A program made the position numbers and the translations under genes. The notes below the pieces were generated by a model, which did no database searches, was not told where the DNA came from, and saw only the letters and a program-made list of their open reading frames with translations. Shown here piece after piece: positions 34,958-43,059 of a stretch of 64,000 bases of DNA (position 1 is the first letter of the stretch; the number at the start of each line of letters is the position of its first letter). Source of the stretch: Rhodospirillaceae bacterium (GTDB lineage: Bacteria > Pseudomonadota > Alphaproteobacteria > JAEUKQ01); the NCBI GenBank assembly GCA_016722635.1, contig JADKIX010000010.1, positions 248,001 through 312,000 on the forward strand, written 5' to 3'.

Positions 34958-35115
34958 GTATTTGGGATTGTTGCTAGGTTGCCAAGGTGTGTGAGATTTT
35001 TTAGGGATCCAACGCATAGGATGTGCATAAAAACAGGATGGACATTCGGAATCGGATCAGTCAATCATAAAAAAGATTGCCGTAGGTAGCTTGGCTATTG
35101 GCAAAAATATAAAGG

Positions 35116-36270
35116 ATGATTGGGTCCGGTGCCGTGAAAAAAACACCTTCTTCCGTCTCTATGCAATTAACGTCAGCAACTTATGCGCTTGATCAGATCC
35201 ATCAAGCGGATTGTATTGAAGCCATGGCTAAATTGCCGGAAAAATCAATTGATATGATTTTTGCTGACCCCCCTTATAATTTACAGTTACAAGGGGAATT
35301 GCGCCGGCCGGATGATAGCCAGGTGGATGGGGTAACTGAGGAGTGGGACCAGTTTTCCTCATTCCAGGCCTATGATGATTTCACGCGTTCCTGGTTAAAG
35401 GTCTGTCGTCGTTTATTAAAAGATGAGGGTACCATCTGGGTGATTGGCAGTTACCATAATATATTCCGGGTCGGTTTTATCATGATGGATTTAGGTTTTT
35501 GGATACTAAATGATGTTATTTGGCATAAAACCAATCCGATGCCTAATTTTCGGGGCACCCGTTTCCAAAGCGCTACCGAAACCATGATCTGGGCCAAAAA
35601 ATCGATCAGCCAGAAAAAATATTATTTCAATTATCGCGCCATGAAAAATTTAAACGATGATAAGCAAATGCAAAATGTATGGCATATCCCCATTTGCCAA
35701 GGGGGCGAGCGGCAAAGAATTAACGGTCGTAAAGCGCACCCCACCCAAAAACCAGAGCAATTGCTATACCGGGTGATTGCGGCGGCAACCAAGCCCGGTC
35801 ATATTATCTTAGATCCTTTTATGGGGACGGGGACAACCGCCGTCGTTGCCAAAAAAATGGCCCGTCGTTTTATCGGTTTTGAACAAGATGCCCATTATGT
35901 GGAAATTGCGAGGCAGCGGTTAAGTTCTGTACGTATAGATCCTGCATCCATTGAATTATTAGAAACTAGGAACCGCCGAGACCAGCCGCGGGTTAAATTT
36001 GGCTCACTCATTGAAAGTGGCTTATTAAGCATCGGCCAAACATTATATTGTCAAAATGGACGGTATGAAGCCTCGGTTAAAGCGGACGGTACATTGTTGA
36101 CTAGTGAGGGTACTTTATCCATCCACCGGGCTGCCGCCAAGTTACAAGGAAAAAATTCCTCAAATGGCTGGGATTTTTGGCATATCCGCCACATCGATGG
36201 CAATTTATATTCGATTGATCAATTGCGGCAAAGCTATTTGGCACGCCAATTAACCCTGCCTGGCATGTGA
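35116..36270 (+). CDS. ccrM: CcrM-type adenine DNA methyltransferase (GANTC)
   Basis: Beta-class N6-adenine methyltransferase, the cell-cycle methylase of alphaproteobacteria. ADPPYNLQLQG (catalytic motif IV, about 51-61), the HPTQKPEQLLYRV segment, FMGTGTTAVVAKK (SAM motif I). The C-terminal RAMA-type domain of about 90 residues ends the protein (EGTLSIHRAAAKLQGK). Start uncertain: ATG 35116 has AAAGG right against it, GTG 35134 is better spaced, and ATG 35161 has no site. A GAATC site lies at 35049-35053 in the leader. No restriction enzyme is nearby, so it is a solitary methylase. Confidence 0.93.
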   Translation: MIGSGAVKKTPSSVSMQLTSATYALDQIHQADCIEAMAKLPEKSIDMIFADPPYNLQLQGELRRPDDSQVDGVTEEWDQFSSFQAYDDFTRSWLKVCRRLLKDEGTIWVIGSYHNIFRVGFIMMDLGFWILNDVIWHKTNPMPNFRGTRFQSATETMIWAKKSISQKKYYFNYRAMKNLNDDKQMQNVWHIPICQGGERQRINGRKAHPTQKPEQLLYRVIAAATKPGHIILDPFMGTGTTAVVAKKMARRFIGFEQDAHYVEIARQRLSSVRIDPASIELLETRNRRDQPRVKFGSLIESGLLSIGQTLYCQNGRYEASVKADGTLLTSEGTLSIHRAAAKLQGKNSSNGWDFWHIRHIDGNLYSIDQLRQSYLARQLTLPGM

Positions 36271-36368
36271 AAAAATTCTTTCTAGGCAGTTAGGAAAAAG
36301 GTAAGGCCAAGGGATTTAGCCACAATCATCCCATTTCCTCCATATATTATTCGCGTGACGATCCATTC

Positions 36369-36415
36369 ATATAAAAATTATATTCTTGTTAATCTTTCAT
36401 TAACTATTTTTATAT
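36369..36415. repeat. AT-rich 10-bp inverted repeat between ccrM and a small secreted gene
   Basis: ATATAAAAAT and ATTTTTATAT are exact inverted copies 27 bases apart in an AT-rich stretch. It may be a protein site or part of the promoter of the small gene at 36512. Confidence 0.45.
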
Positions 36416-36511
36416 AAAAATTCTAGCAACAGTAGTAAAGGCATCATCGTTTTGCAAATCAAGCAAGGTGATAGAGGATAGCAATAATTTATAATAGTAA
36501 GGAATATCATG

Positions 36512-36805
36512 ATGAAAATTTTTGTTCAATATATAGTCTTTGGGGTTGCTTTATTAGCATCACCTATTTCTGCACCAGTCGCCCAAGAAGTTAATGGCGG
36601 ACAATGCAGTTTTTCCTATGCAAGTTTGGACAAACCCGAGTGCCAAACCTTATCAATCACAATTTTGAATGAACGCATGGGTTTAAGAGATGGTAAGTTT
36701 TCTGGCCATGAAGGTGGGACAGGCAGTCCATCGTCAACGTCAGGCGTTGGGCGTAATCTTGAAGTAAGGCCAAGGGAAGGACCGATTTGTGAGTGCGCTC
36801 CATAA
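36512..36805 (+). CDS. small secreted cysteine-containing protein, unknown
   Basis: About 97 residues: signal peptide (MKIFVQYIVFGVALLASPIS..VAQ), then a mature part of about 72 residues with four Cys (QCSF, ECQT, and CEC near the end), a Gly/Ser-rich middle, and a charged RPREGP stretch. AAGGA precedes the ATG. A strong terminator follows, so it is a single-gene transcript unit, which supports a real gene. No relative recognised. Confidence 0.6.
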   Translation: MKIFVQYIVFGVALLASPISAPVAQEVNGGQCSFSYASLDKPECQTLSITILNERMGLRDGKFSGHEGGTGSPSSTSGVGRNLEVRPREGPICECAP

Positions 36806-36837
36806 ATCTTTGCGAGAGCAATTTATCATCCCTTGAT

Positions 36838-36868
36838 CAATACCCCCGAACTGGGGGTATTGGTTTTT
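36838..36868 (+). terminator. terminator after the small secreted gene
   Basis: 10-bp stem CAATACCCCC / GGGGGTATTG with loop GAACT, followed by GTTTTTA. It lies 33 bases after the stop codon. Confidence 0.88.
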
Positions 36869-36905
36869 ATATCCATTGACAATCATAGAAAATTGGTTCA
36901 GTCCT

Positions 36906-37154
36906 TTATTTTTCTGGCATCTGCTGGGGTTCGTAGAATGTTAATAGATGAACGACCGATGTTTTTAAAGCTGTTGCTAGTGTCTCTAATGTGTTTAATG
37001 TTATATTTCTTTCGCCGCGTTCGACCGATCCGATATAGGTCCGGTGCAACCCGCACCGATGTGCTAGTTCTTCTTGTGATAACCCCATACCCCGGCGCTG
37101 GCGGCGCAAATTTTGGGACAATGTTTTTTGTAATGGCGGTAAGTTTTTGTTCAT
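36906..37154 (-). CDS. XRE-family HTH regulator, C-protein-like
   Basis: About 82 residues from the ATG at 37154 (MNKNLPPLQKTLSQNLRR); the frame is open further upstream. Single HTH: MGLSQEELAHRCGLHRTYIG, then SVERGERNITLNTLETLATA. This form (HRTYIGSVERGERN) is the type I associate with restriction-modification controller proteins. No endonuclease gene lies nearby, only ccrM at 35116. Possible operator at 37251-37269. Confidence 0.82.
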   Translation of the reverse strand: MNKNLPPLQKTLSQNLRRQRRGMGLSQEELAHRCGLHRTYIGSVERGERNITLNTLETLATALKTSVVHLLTFYEPQQMPEK

Positions 37155-37250
37155 TATACCGATAATAAAAAAAGTTTCTATAAAAGTATTGTAATTAACA
37201 TGCAAAATTTCTCTTTATAAACAATAAAAATTGCGCTTTAACCGTCTACA

Positions 37251-37269
37251 GACTATAAGTAGCTAAGTC
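37251..37269. promoter_or_regulatory. possible C-box-like operator between two XRE genes
   Basis: GACTATAAGT (reverse complement ACTTATAGTC) followed by AGCTAAGTC; the outer GACT and AGTC are inverted. It resembles the half-site of known C-protein operators and lies about 100 bases upstream of the divergent minus-strand XRE gene. Weak on sequence alone. Confidence 0.35.
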
Positions 37270-37450
37270 CTTAAACAACTGAATAAAATAGCGGAACAAA
37301 AATTTAATAGAGCAGGTGAACTATGATCGCTTACCGATACAATGTTAAATTGTAGCCGCAATTATCCGACTGATAATCCCCTGGAGGATTTGGACTGTTC
37401 AATAGGCAATCACTTTACTAACAAAAAACTTTTAAAAGGAGAGAACGATA

Positions 37451-38002
37451 GTGGCGAGGCAAGATGAAAACAGCCCGGAAAATCGTCCGCTTACAACAAA
37501 TGAAATTAACCAGATGTTGGGCAAACGATTGAAGGAAATACGAAAAGCACACCATATAACACAGCAATCATTGGGTCAGCATTTAGGCGTTAGTTTTCAG
37601 CAGGTTCAGAAATATGAAAAAGGCACTAGTGCCATGCGCGTTGAAACCCTGTATGAAATTTGTGAGTATTTGGGGGTTCACCCTGGATTTTTTATGTATG
37701 CCATTCCATTTGCAATGATGGATCAAGATCCCACAGAAGAAAAGCAGGAGACATATGACATACAAAGATTAGTGGGTGCTGTTGTAAAATTTCCGCCTGA
37801 CCTTCGGGGGCCATTTGTGAGTTTATGTGAAGTGATCCCAACTATTAAGAGTTGGTACGCACGATCCAAGAACATGCCAACAGAAAATATGGAAAAAATA
37901 GCGGAGGAATATAATACTTCCCCCAACCCATCTTATAATCCTGCCACTTACCAACGAAGCTTCAGCATCTCTTTCCCGAAGAAAAAAGATCAAGATAAAT
38001 AA
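37451..38002 (+). CDS. XRE-family HTH regulator, alphaproteobacterial type
   Basis: 183 residues: N-terminal HTH (LGKRLKEIRKAHHITQQSLG, then VSFQQVQKYEKGTSAMRVET) followed by a helical region with LYEICEYLGVHPGFFM and a basic tail. GTG start with AAAGGAGAG upstream. Small regulators of this VSFQQVQKYEKG type are abundant in alphaproteobacteria. Target unknown. Confidence 0.85.
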   Translation: MARQDENSPENRPLTTNEINQMLGKRLKEIRKAHHITQQSLGQHLGVSFQQVQKYEKGTSAMRVETLYEICEYLGVHPGFFMYAIPFAMMDQDPTEEKQETYDIQRLVGAVVKFPPDLRGPFVSLCEVIPTIKSWYARSKNMPTENMEKIAEEYNTSPNPSYNPATYQRSFSISFPKKKDQDK

Positions 38003-38058
38003 GATAGGGTCCACATTTATGAAACCTGCTATTATCGTTGCTTAAAACAGCAAAAAGA

Positions 38059-38526
38059 TTAAACCTCTAAACCTGGAAGGCGCCCCCATTTCTGGGCGGC
38101 TTCCAGGTCAGAGGCCCTGGTTCCAATCCAATCACTGTTTAGACCTTGCTGTTCTTTTTTCCAAATGGGCACGTTTACCTTAACCATATCCATGATAAAC
38201 TGGCAACTATTAAAGGCGTCAGCGCGGTGAGAAGACAGGCTGACAGCCAGGACAATCCTAGCACTAGGCTGTAAATAGCCGTAACGGTGAATAATAAGGC
38301 AGTCAATCAAACTCCAGCGTTTTTTGGCTTCCTGTTCAATCATATGTAGTTGTTGCAAAGCCATCGATTGGTAACATTCAAGTGTCATGGAATCTAAGGG
38401 TTTGTTTAAAGAATCACGGACATACCCCACAAAACTAACCACGGCGCCAATATGGCGGTTACCACGTAATAACGTTTCTGTTTCATGGTCTGGGATAAAA
38501 TCTTCAGGTTGAATACGATAAGGCAA
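38059..38526 (-). CDS. moaE: molybdopterin synthase catalytic subunit MoaE
   Basis: Inserts two sulfurs, supplied by MoaD thiocarboxylate, into precursor Z to form molybdopterin. 155 residues: GAVVSFVGYVRD near 27, LECYQSMALQQL, IIHRYGYLQP, and VPIWKKEQ with the catalytic lysines near 122. Six bases after moaD; the pair forms the heterotetrameric enzyme. Confidence 0.93.
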   Translation of the reverse strand: MPYRIQPEDFIPDHETETLLRGNRHIGAVVSFVGYVRDSLNKPLDSMTLECYQSMALQQLHMIEQEAKKRWSLIDCLIIHRYGYLQPSARIVLAVSLSSHRADAFNSCQFIMDMVKVNVPIWKKEQQGLNSDWIGTRASDLEAAQKWGRLPGLEV

Positions 38527-38531
38527 TTATT

Positions 38532-38783
38532 TTATCCTCCACTGATCGGTGGGAATAAAGCAATCTCATCGTTTAATTGAATGGGATGCGAAAAACCCAC
38601 ATATTTTTGGTTGACCGCAACTTTCACAACCGTGCGGTTCTTTAATGCTGCCTGATAATTGGGACCTTTTTGCTCCAGCCAGTTTAAAAGATGTTCAACT
38701 GTCTGAATTTGGGCAGGTGGATTGATAATCTCTTCTGCTAATCCCACCTTACTTCTAAGCCAAGCAAAATAAATGATCTTCAT
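38532..38783 (-). CDS. moaD: molybdopterin synthase sulfur carrier MoaD
   Basis: Ubiquitin-like carrier whose C-terminal Gly-Gly becomes a thiocarboxylate. From the ATG at 38783 the product is 83 residues: MKIIYFAWLRSKVGL start, VKVAVNQKYVGFSHPIQLND, and the LFPPISGG end. A longer start at 38819 adds a non-conserved dozen residues. Lies between pgsA and moaE, the usual alphaproteobacterial order. Confidence 0.92.
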   Translation of the reverse strand: MKIIYFAWLRSKVGLAEEIINPPAQIQTVEHLLNWLEQKGPNYQAALKNRTVVKVAVNQKYVGFSHPIQLNDEIALFPPISGG

Positions 38784-38906
38784 TGCATCGTTCCTGGGTT
38801 TTCTTAAAGTCTTTGTCAATTTCCCAATGATTGGGTTTTCGGTTAATTAATGGATCCTAGAGTTGTTGCAACCATATCCAAAGATTCAGGTTTATGGGAT
38901 GCTATA

Positions 38907-39461
38907 TTATTTAGGACGCAATTGCTTAACGCTGGCCATCAGATAATCATACCCAGTAACAAGGGTTAATCCAGCGGCCATCCACAGGCCTATAATCGCT
39001 GCTTCTAAAAGATAATTTGGGTACAGGGGAGCAAGCAGCAGCATGCCTAAGGAAACCATCTGTACGGCGGTTTTCCATTTTGCCAAACGGCTGACCGGCA
39101 ACCTGACTTGCAATTCTGCTAAAAATTCACGAAGCCCAGAGACAAAAATTTCCCGGCTTAAGATAATTAAGGCGGCGATGACAGTCCAGCCTTCAATAAT
39201 TTGCAAGGCCGTCAACATCATTAAAACGGTGGCCACTAGCAATTTATCTGCAATAGGATCAAGCAGCCGGCCTAGAGGGGATACTTGTTTCATCCTTCTT
39301 GCGAAGTAACCATCCAAATAATCTGTAATACAAGCGAAGGAATATAAAACAATACTTAGGTAACGGGCCCAATCATAGGAAATATACATGAGCCCCACCA
39401 GTATGGGCAAAACGCCAATACGTAAAAAAGTTAAGATATTGGGTAAATTTGATGGCATCAT
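38907..39461 (-). CDS. pgsA: CDP-diacylglycerol--glycerol-3-phosphate 3-phosphatidyltransferase
   Basis: Commits CDP-diacylglycerol to phosphatidylglycerol at the inner membrane. 184 residues with hydrophobic segments and the CDP-alcohol motif DYLDGYFARRMKQVSPLGRL continuing into LDPIADK (about 43-69). Follows uvrC on the same strand after 133 bases. Confidence 0.94.
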   Translation of the reverse strand: MMPSNLPNILTFLRIGVLPILVGLMYISYDWARYLSIVLYSFACITDYLDGYFARRMKQVSPLGRLLDPIADKLLVATVLMMLTALQIIEGWTVIAALIILSREIFVSGLREFLAELQVRLPVSRLAKWKTAVQMVSLGMLLLAPLYPNYLLEAAIIGLWMAAGLTLVTGYDYLMASVKQLRPK

Positions 39462-39594
39462 TCATCCTAATTTTTTAGTGGTCTACCCATGCTGCCTAAT
39501 TTTGCCTATGAAAACAAGGTAAAAGTATGTCAAGGGCCTGAATTATAAAATTGGGTAGGTGGGGAATAAATATTCTACCTGGTGCCCCCCGATG

Positions 39595-41496
39595 TTATTT
39601 ATTTTCAGCCAAGTCATGAAAATATGAATATACGCGTTTGGCAATATCCTGGCTAATTCCTGGTATTCTTTGCAAATCCTCAACGCCTGCCCTGGATACT
39701 TCGCGGGCGGAACCAAAGTGAAGGAGCAATAATTTTTTACGTTTAGCACCAATTCCCGGAATATCATCTAAGGCCGATTTATATAGTTGCTTTTGACGTC
39801 TCTGCCGATGGGCGCCGATTGCAAAACGATGGGCTTCATCCCGCAGCCTTTGCAGAAAATAGAGTAAAGGATCTTGGGGTTCTAATGTAAAAGGTTCTTG
39901 GCCGACCAAGAAGAACCTTTCCCGACCCGCATTCCTATCCGGGCCCTTGGCAATGGCTATTAAAAAAATGGACGTAATCCCAAGCTCTTCTAAAACCTGA
40001 TTGACAGCTTGTAGTTGTCCTTTGCCGCCGTCAATCAGCATTAAATCAGGCCAATTCTGGGTTGCATCAGTTGAGGGAGAAGGATCACACTTTAAACGTC
40101 TGCGTATGACTTGGCGCATCATCCCATAATCATCATTTCCCATGGTTCCGTCATCCGTCCGAATCGCAAATTTGCGGTAAGAACTTTTGATAAAGCCTTC
40201 CGCACCTGCGGCGATCATGGCGCCAAAGGCATGGGTTCCCATTAAATGGCTGTTGTCGTAAACCTCAATACGCGCTGGTACTTTAGGCAAGTTGAAACGG
40301 GCGGCAAGCTTTTGTAACATATCCGTTTGCAATGATACATCCGATTGCCGACGTTGTAGTGATTCCCGGGCATTTTGTTCCGCATGTTCAATGATTTTAT
40401 ATTTTCCACCCCGTTTAGGAACGGAAAAATGGACGGGATAACCGGCTTTGCTGCTGAGAGCTTCCTGCAAAAGGGATTGATCTTTTAAAGATAGGGACAA
40501 CAAAATTTCCCGAGGTGGCAATTTATCCGCATAAAACTGGCCCACAAAAGCGCTTAGGATTTCATCCGCGCTGGCTTCTGCAGGGTGACTGGGAAAATAA
40601 GACCGGCTTCCATAATTTCCGCCACCCCGGTATAAAAACACCTGAATGCAACTTTGCCCAGCTTGCTGGTAAAATCCTAAAACATCGGCTTCGGTTATGC
40701 CTTCAACAAAAATATGTTGGCGTGCCTGGATTTGGGTAAGGGCTTGCAACCGATCCCTGAAGCCCGCGGCGGCTTCAAAATCCAATTGGGCGCTGGCTTC
40801 TTGCATTTGCTTGGCCAGCTGTTCTTGAATAATCACGGTTTTACCGGATAGAAAATTTTGTGCTTGTTGCACCAGCAAGCTATAATCTTCGTTGCTGATA
40901 CGTTGGACACAAGGTGCTGCACAGCGTTTGATCTGATACAGTAAACAGGGGCGATTCCGGCTGGCATATATGTTATCCGAGCAGGAACGTAACAAAAAAG
41001 CACGCTGTAAATCCATCACGGTGCTATTAACCGCTTGCCCGGAAAGGAATGGCCCATAATAACTTCCAGGAATTGTCTTGGCACCCCGATGTTTCAGAAG
41101 TTGGGGGGCAGGATGGTTATGGGTAATTACAATGTACGGGAAAGATTTATCATCGCGCAGCAAAATATTATACCGGGGCAAGATTTTTTTAATGAGGTTG
41201 CTTTCCAGTAATAATGCCTCAGCTTCTGTGTGCGTGATTGTCACTTCAAGCGACCGGGTTTCTGCAATCATGCGTTGGATACGTAATGTTAAACGATCAG
41301 GAACGGTATAATTGGTAACCCTTTTCCGTAAATTATGGGCTTTGCCAATATATAAAACTTCCCCCTTGTCATTCAACATTTGGTAAATACCAGGTTTGTT
41401 ACCTAAAAGCTTGATTTGCTTTTGTAACACGGCAATACCTTGACTCAAAGGGTTCAAGTTTTCTTGTTTCTTATTCATTGTGACGATTTCCGACAA
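39595..41496 (-). CDS. uvrC: excinuclease ABC subunit C
   Basis: Makes both incisions in nucleotide excision repair. About 633 residues: N-terminal GIY-YIG nuclease (PGIYQMLNDKGEVLYIGKAH, about 35-54), the UVR coiled region (EASAQLDFEAAAGFRDRLQA), the RNase H-like nuclease (EVYDNSHLMGTHAFGAMI; DLMLIDGGKGQL), and C-terminal HhH (DIPGIGAKRKKLLLLHFGS). ATG 41478 (MNKKQENL) is an alternative start. The upstream 370-bp gap holds DnaA boxes. Confidence 0.95.
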   Translation of the reverse strand: MSEIVTMNKKQENLNPLSQGIAVLQKQIKLLGNKPGIYQMLNDKGEVLYIGKAHNLRKRVTNYTVPDRLTLRIQRMIAETRSLEVTITHTEAEALLLESNLIKKILPRYNILLRDDKSFPYIVITHNHPAPQLLKHRGAKTIPGSYYGPFLSGQAVNSTVMDLQRAFLLRSCSDNIYASRNRPCLLYQIKRCAAPCVQRISNEDYSLLVQQAQNFLSGKTVIIQEQLAKQMQEASAQLDFEAAAGFRDRLQALTQIQARQHIFVEGITEADVLGFYQQAGQSCIQVFLYRGGGNYGSRSYFPSHPAEASADEILSAFVGQFYADKLPPREILLSLSLKDQSLLQEALSSKAGYPVHFSVPKRGGKYKIIEHAEQNARESLQRRQSDVSLQTDMLQKLAARFNLPKVPARIEVYDNSHLMGTHAFGAMIAAGAEGFIKSSYRKFAIRTDDGTMGNDDYGMMRQVIRRRLKCDPSPSTDATQNWPDLMLIDGGKGQLQAVNQVLEELGITSIFLIAIAKGPDRNAGRERFFLVGQEPFTLEPQDPLLYFLQRLRDEAHRFAIGAHRQRRQKQLYKSALDDIPGIGAKRKKLLLLHFGSAREVSRAGVEDLQRIPGISQDIAKRVYSYFHDLAENK

Positions 41497-41610
41497 CTAA
41501 AAATATACAATTAATTATTTATCAATATGTTACAAAAAAAGCTTAATCCGGCAGTTTTCGGGAAATATTTAAAAACCTGTTCTTAACGTGGGCTCACAGT
41601 TGCACGGATC

Positions 41611-41825
41611 TGTGGATAAGTTTGTGGATAACGTCCAGTCAATAGCGGTTATCTGTCATCTAAATCATGTTGAACAAATTTTAGCACCGAATTGATCATT
41701 CGCATCAATATTATGTTTATCTTATTGATAAATATCAATATTTAATCTTATTGTAAAACTTCTATTTTATGTGGATTAAAGCCGTTTCTTTAAAAAAACC
41801 TGCATCTTAACAGGCATGTGCATAA
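41611..41825 (+). promoter_or_regulatory. cluster of four DnaA-box matches
   Basis: TGTGGATAA (the reverse of TTATCCACA) occurs exactly at 41611-41619 and 41623-41631, 12 bases apart. One-mismatch copies are TGTGGATTA at 41770-41778 and TGTGCATAA at 41817-41825, all in the same orientation. AT-rich DNA lies between. This could be an origin, a DnaA titration site, or DnaA control of uvrC. Neighbouring ribosomal and dcw operons both point toward it, which argues against a main origin. Confidence 0.6.
41792..41814 (-). terminator. weak terminator after folB
   Basis: On the minus strand CCTG-TTAAGATG-CAGG is followed by seven T. Only four base pairs, so marginal. Confidence 0.35.
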
Positions 41826-41866
41826 TTTCTGCCATTTTCCACCGTTTTACAGATTAAGGGCCTGTT

Positions 41867-42211
41867 TTAATCCCGATGCCGGTTAACTTCAACCGCGACA
41901 ATACAGTCATTGTAAACATCTAATTTCTCAACTTGAACCTTGACAGTTTTTATTTTTTTATCAGTTAAGCAATTCGTGGCTAGTAAATCTGCGATGGTTT
42001 CAATTAACAAGTGTGGCTGTTCTTTCAAAACTTCCTGCAACCGTTTTTTTAGCAAGTCATAACACACCACATGCTGGATTTTGTCATCAATGGGGTATTT
42101 AGCATGTATCTCCATCTCCAGATGGATACGAATGCGCTGTAAAATATCTGCTTCCTTGGGATTAATACCAACTTTGGTATATACAACCCAGTTTTTAATA
42201 AATAATTTCAT
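41867..42211 (-). CDS. folB: dihydroneopterin aldolase-like protein
   Basis: Cleaves dihydroneopterin in folate synthesis; FolB/FolX fold. About 114 residues from MKLFIKNWVVYTKVGINPKE (start 42211; a longer frame begins at 42229). The conserved YTKVGI strand is followed by HVVCYDLLKKRLQEVL and HLLIETIADLLATNCL with the active-site Glu. Overlaps or abuts the FolM-like gene, forming a pterin pair. Confidence 0.85.
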   Translation of the reverse strand: MKLFIKNWVVYTKVGINPKEADILQRIRIHLEMEIHAKYPIDDKIQHVVCYDLLKKRLQEVLKEQPHLLIETIADLLATNCLTDKKIKTVKVQVEKLDVYNDCIVAVEVNRHRD

Positions 42212-42228
42212 TGGCATGAGCCTCAACA

Positions 42229-43023
42229 TTATTCAGGCAAGATGTAATTTCTTGAAGGTACCGACCAACCCAAATGTTGACCACCGTCAAGCGCCAGCAT
42301 CTGACCAGTCATTGCAGGCGAATCAACAATAAACTGTATAGCGCGGCTGATTTCTTCGGGACTTGTACCATGTTGTAACGGCATCGCCAAACATTGGTCC
42401 TGAAATTGCTTGGGTGTTTGCCTAGGGCTTGGCAGGGTAGGGCCGGGGCCAATGGCATTCACCCGGATATAAGGGGCCCAGGCTAAAGCCAGGGTTTGGG
42501 TTAGTGTCCATAACCCTGCCTTACTGATGGTGTAGCTGGTGAAATAGGGTGTTAAACATAAAACACGTTGGTCAATGATATTGATGATATTGGCATGTCT
42601 ACCCGCAGGTAACTGCTGCTGGAATTTCTGACTAAGGATGAAGGGGGCCCTTAAATTAATTTGCATGTGAAGCTGCCAAGATTGGCTGGTTGCAGTTGCT
42701 GCATCATCCCGTTCAAATATCGAGGCGTTATTGACCAAACAATCAATTGGTTTTTGAATGGTTTTCGCAATTATGGGGATCAAATCTGCTGTTTCTTGTT
42801 CCTGGCTTAAATCTGCAGCGAAGGACATGGCTGTTCCTCCCTGGGCAGCAATTGTTTTTACCAATGCTTCGGCCGCTTCATGCGATTGATGGTAATGAAG
42901 CATGACATTCCATTTTTTCTCTGCAAAACCAAGGGCAATGGCTTTACCAATTCTTTGGGCTGAACCCGTAATCAGAACCGTTTTCCTATTGGGAAGAAGG
43001 GCCGACGACGATTTATTGGCCAT
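42229..43023 (-). CDS. SDR oxidoreductase, FolM/pteridine reductase-like
   Basis: Short-chain dehydrogenase of 264 residues. TGSAQRIGKAIALGFA carries the TGxxxRIG form typical of pteridine reductase/FolM rather than the usual TGxxxGIG. Then NNAS, a YTISK catalytic pair, and the DGGQHLGW end. Next to folB, so dihydromonapterin or dihydrofolate reduction is the best guess. Another SDR role cannot be excluded. Confidence 0.8.
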   Translation of the reverse strand: MANKSSSALLPNRKTVLITGSAQRIGKAIALGFAEKKWNVMLHYHQSHEAAEALVKTIAAQGGTAMSFAADLSQEQETADLIPIIAKTIQKPIDCLVNNASIFERDDAATATSQSWQLHMQINLRAPFILSQKFQQQLPAGRHANIINIIDQRVLCLTPYFTSYTISKAGLWTLTQTLALAWAPYIRVNAIGPGPTLPSPRQTPKQFQDQCLAMPLQHGTSPEEISRAIQFIVDSPAMTGQMLALDGGQHLGWSVPSRNYILPE

Positions 43024-43059
43024 ATCAAGATTCCTATCAACACGCCATTGTTGCGTTCA

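Larger units (their letters stand above)
41497..41866. other. 370-bp AT-rich intergenic region between folB and uvrC
   Basis: No gene seen. It contains four matches to the DnaA box, described separately, very AT-rich stretches at 41500-41560 and 41700-41770, and a weak hairpin with a T-run (minus strand) after folB. Confidence 0.7.

Noticed and set aside
35116..37154. A complete restriction-modification system (ccrM plus C-protein-like gene)
   Set aside because: No endonuclease gene; ccrM is the solitary cell-cycle type.
36833..37165. Plus-strand frame of 110 codons
   Set aside because: It lies over the well-supported minus-strand XRE gene and includes the terminator stem; no family resemblance.
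41497..41866. Calling this region oriC
   Set aside because: The boxes are good, but the large ribosomal and dcw operons on both sides are transcribed toward it, the reverse of the usual bias. Left as a DnaA-box cluster.
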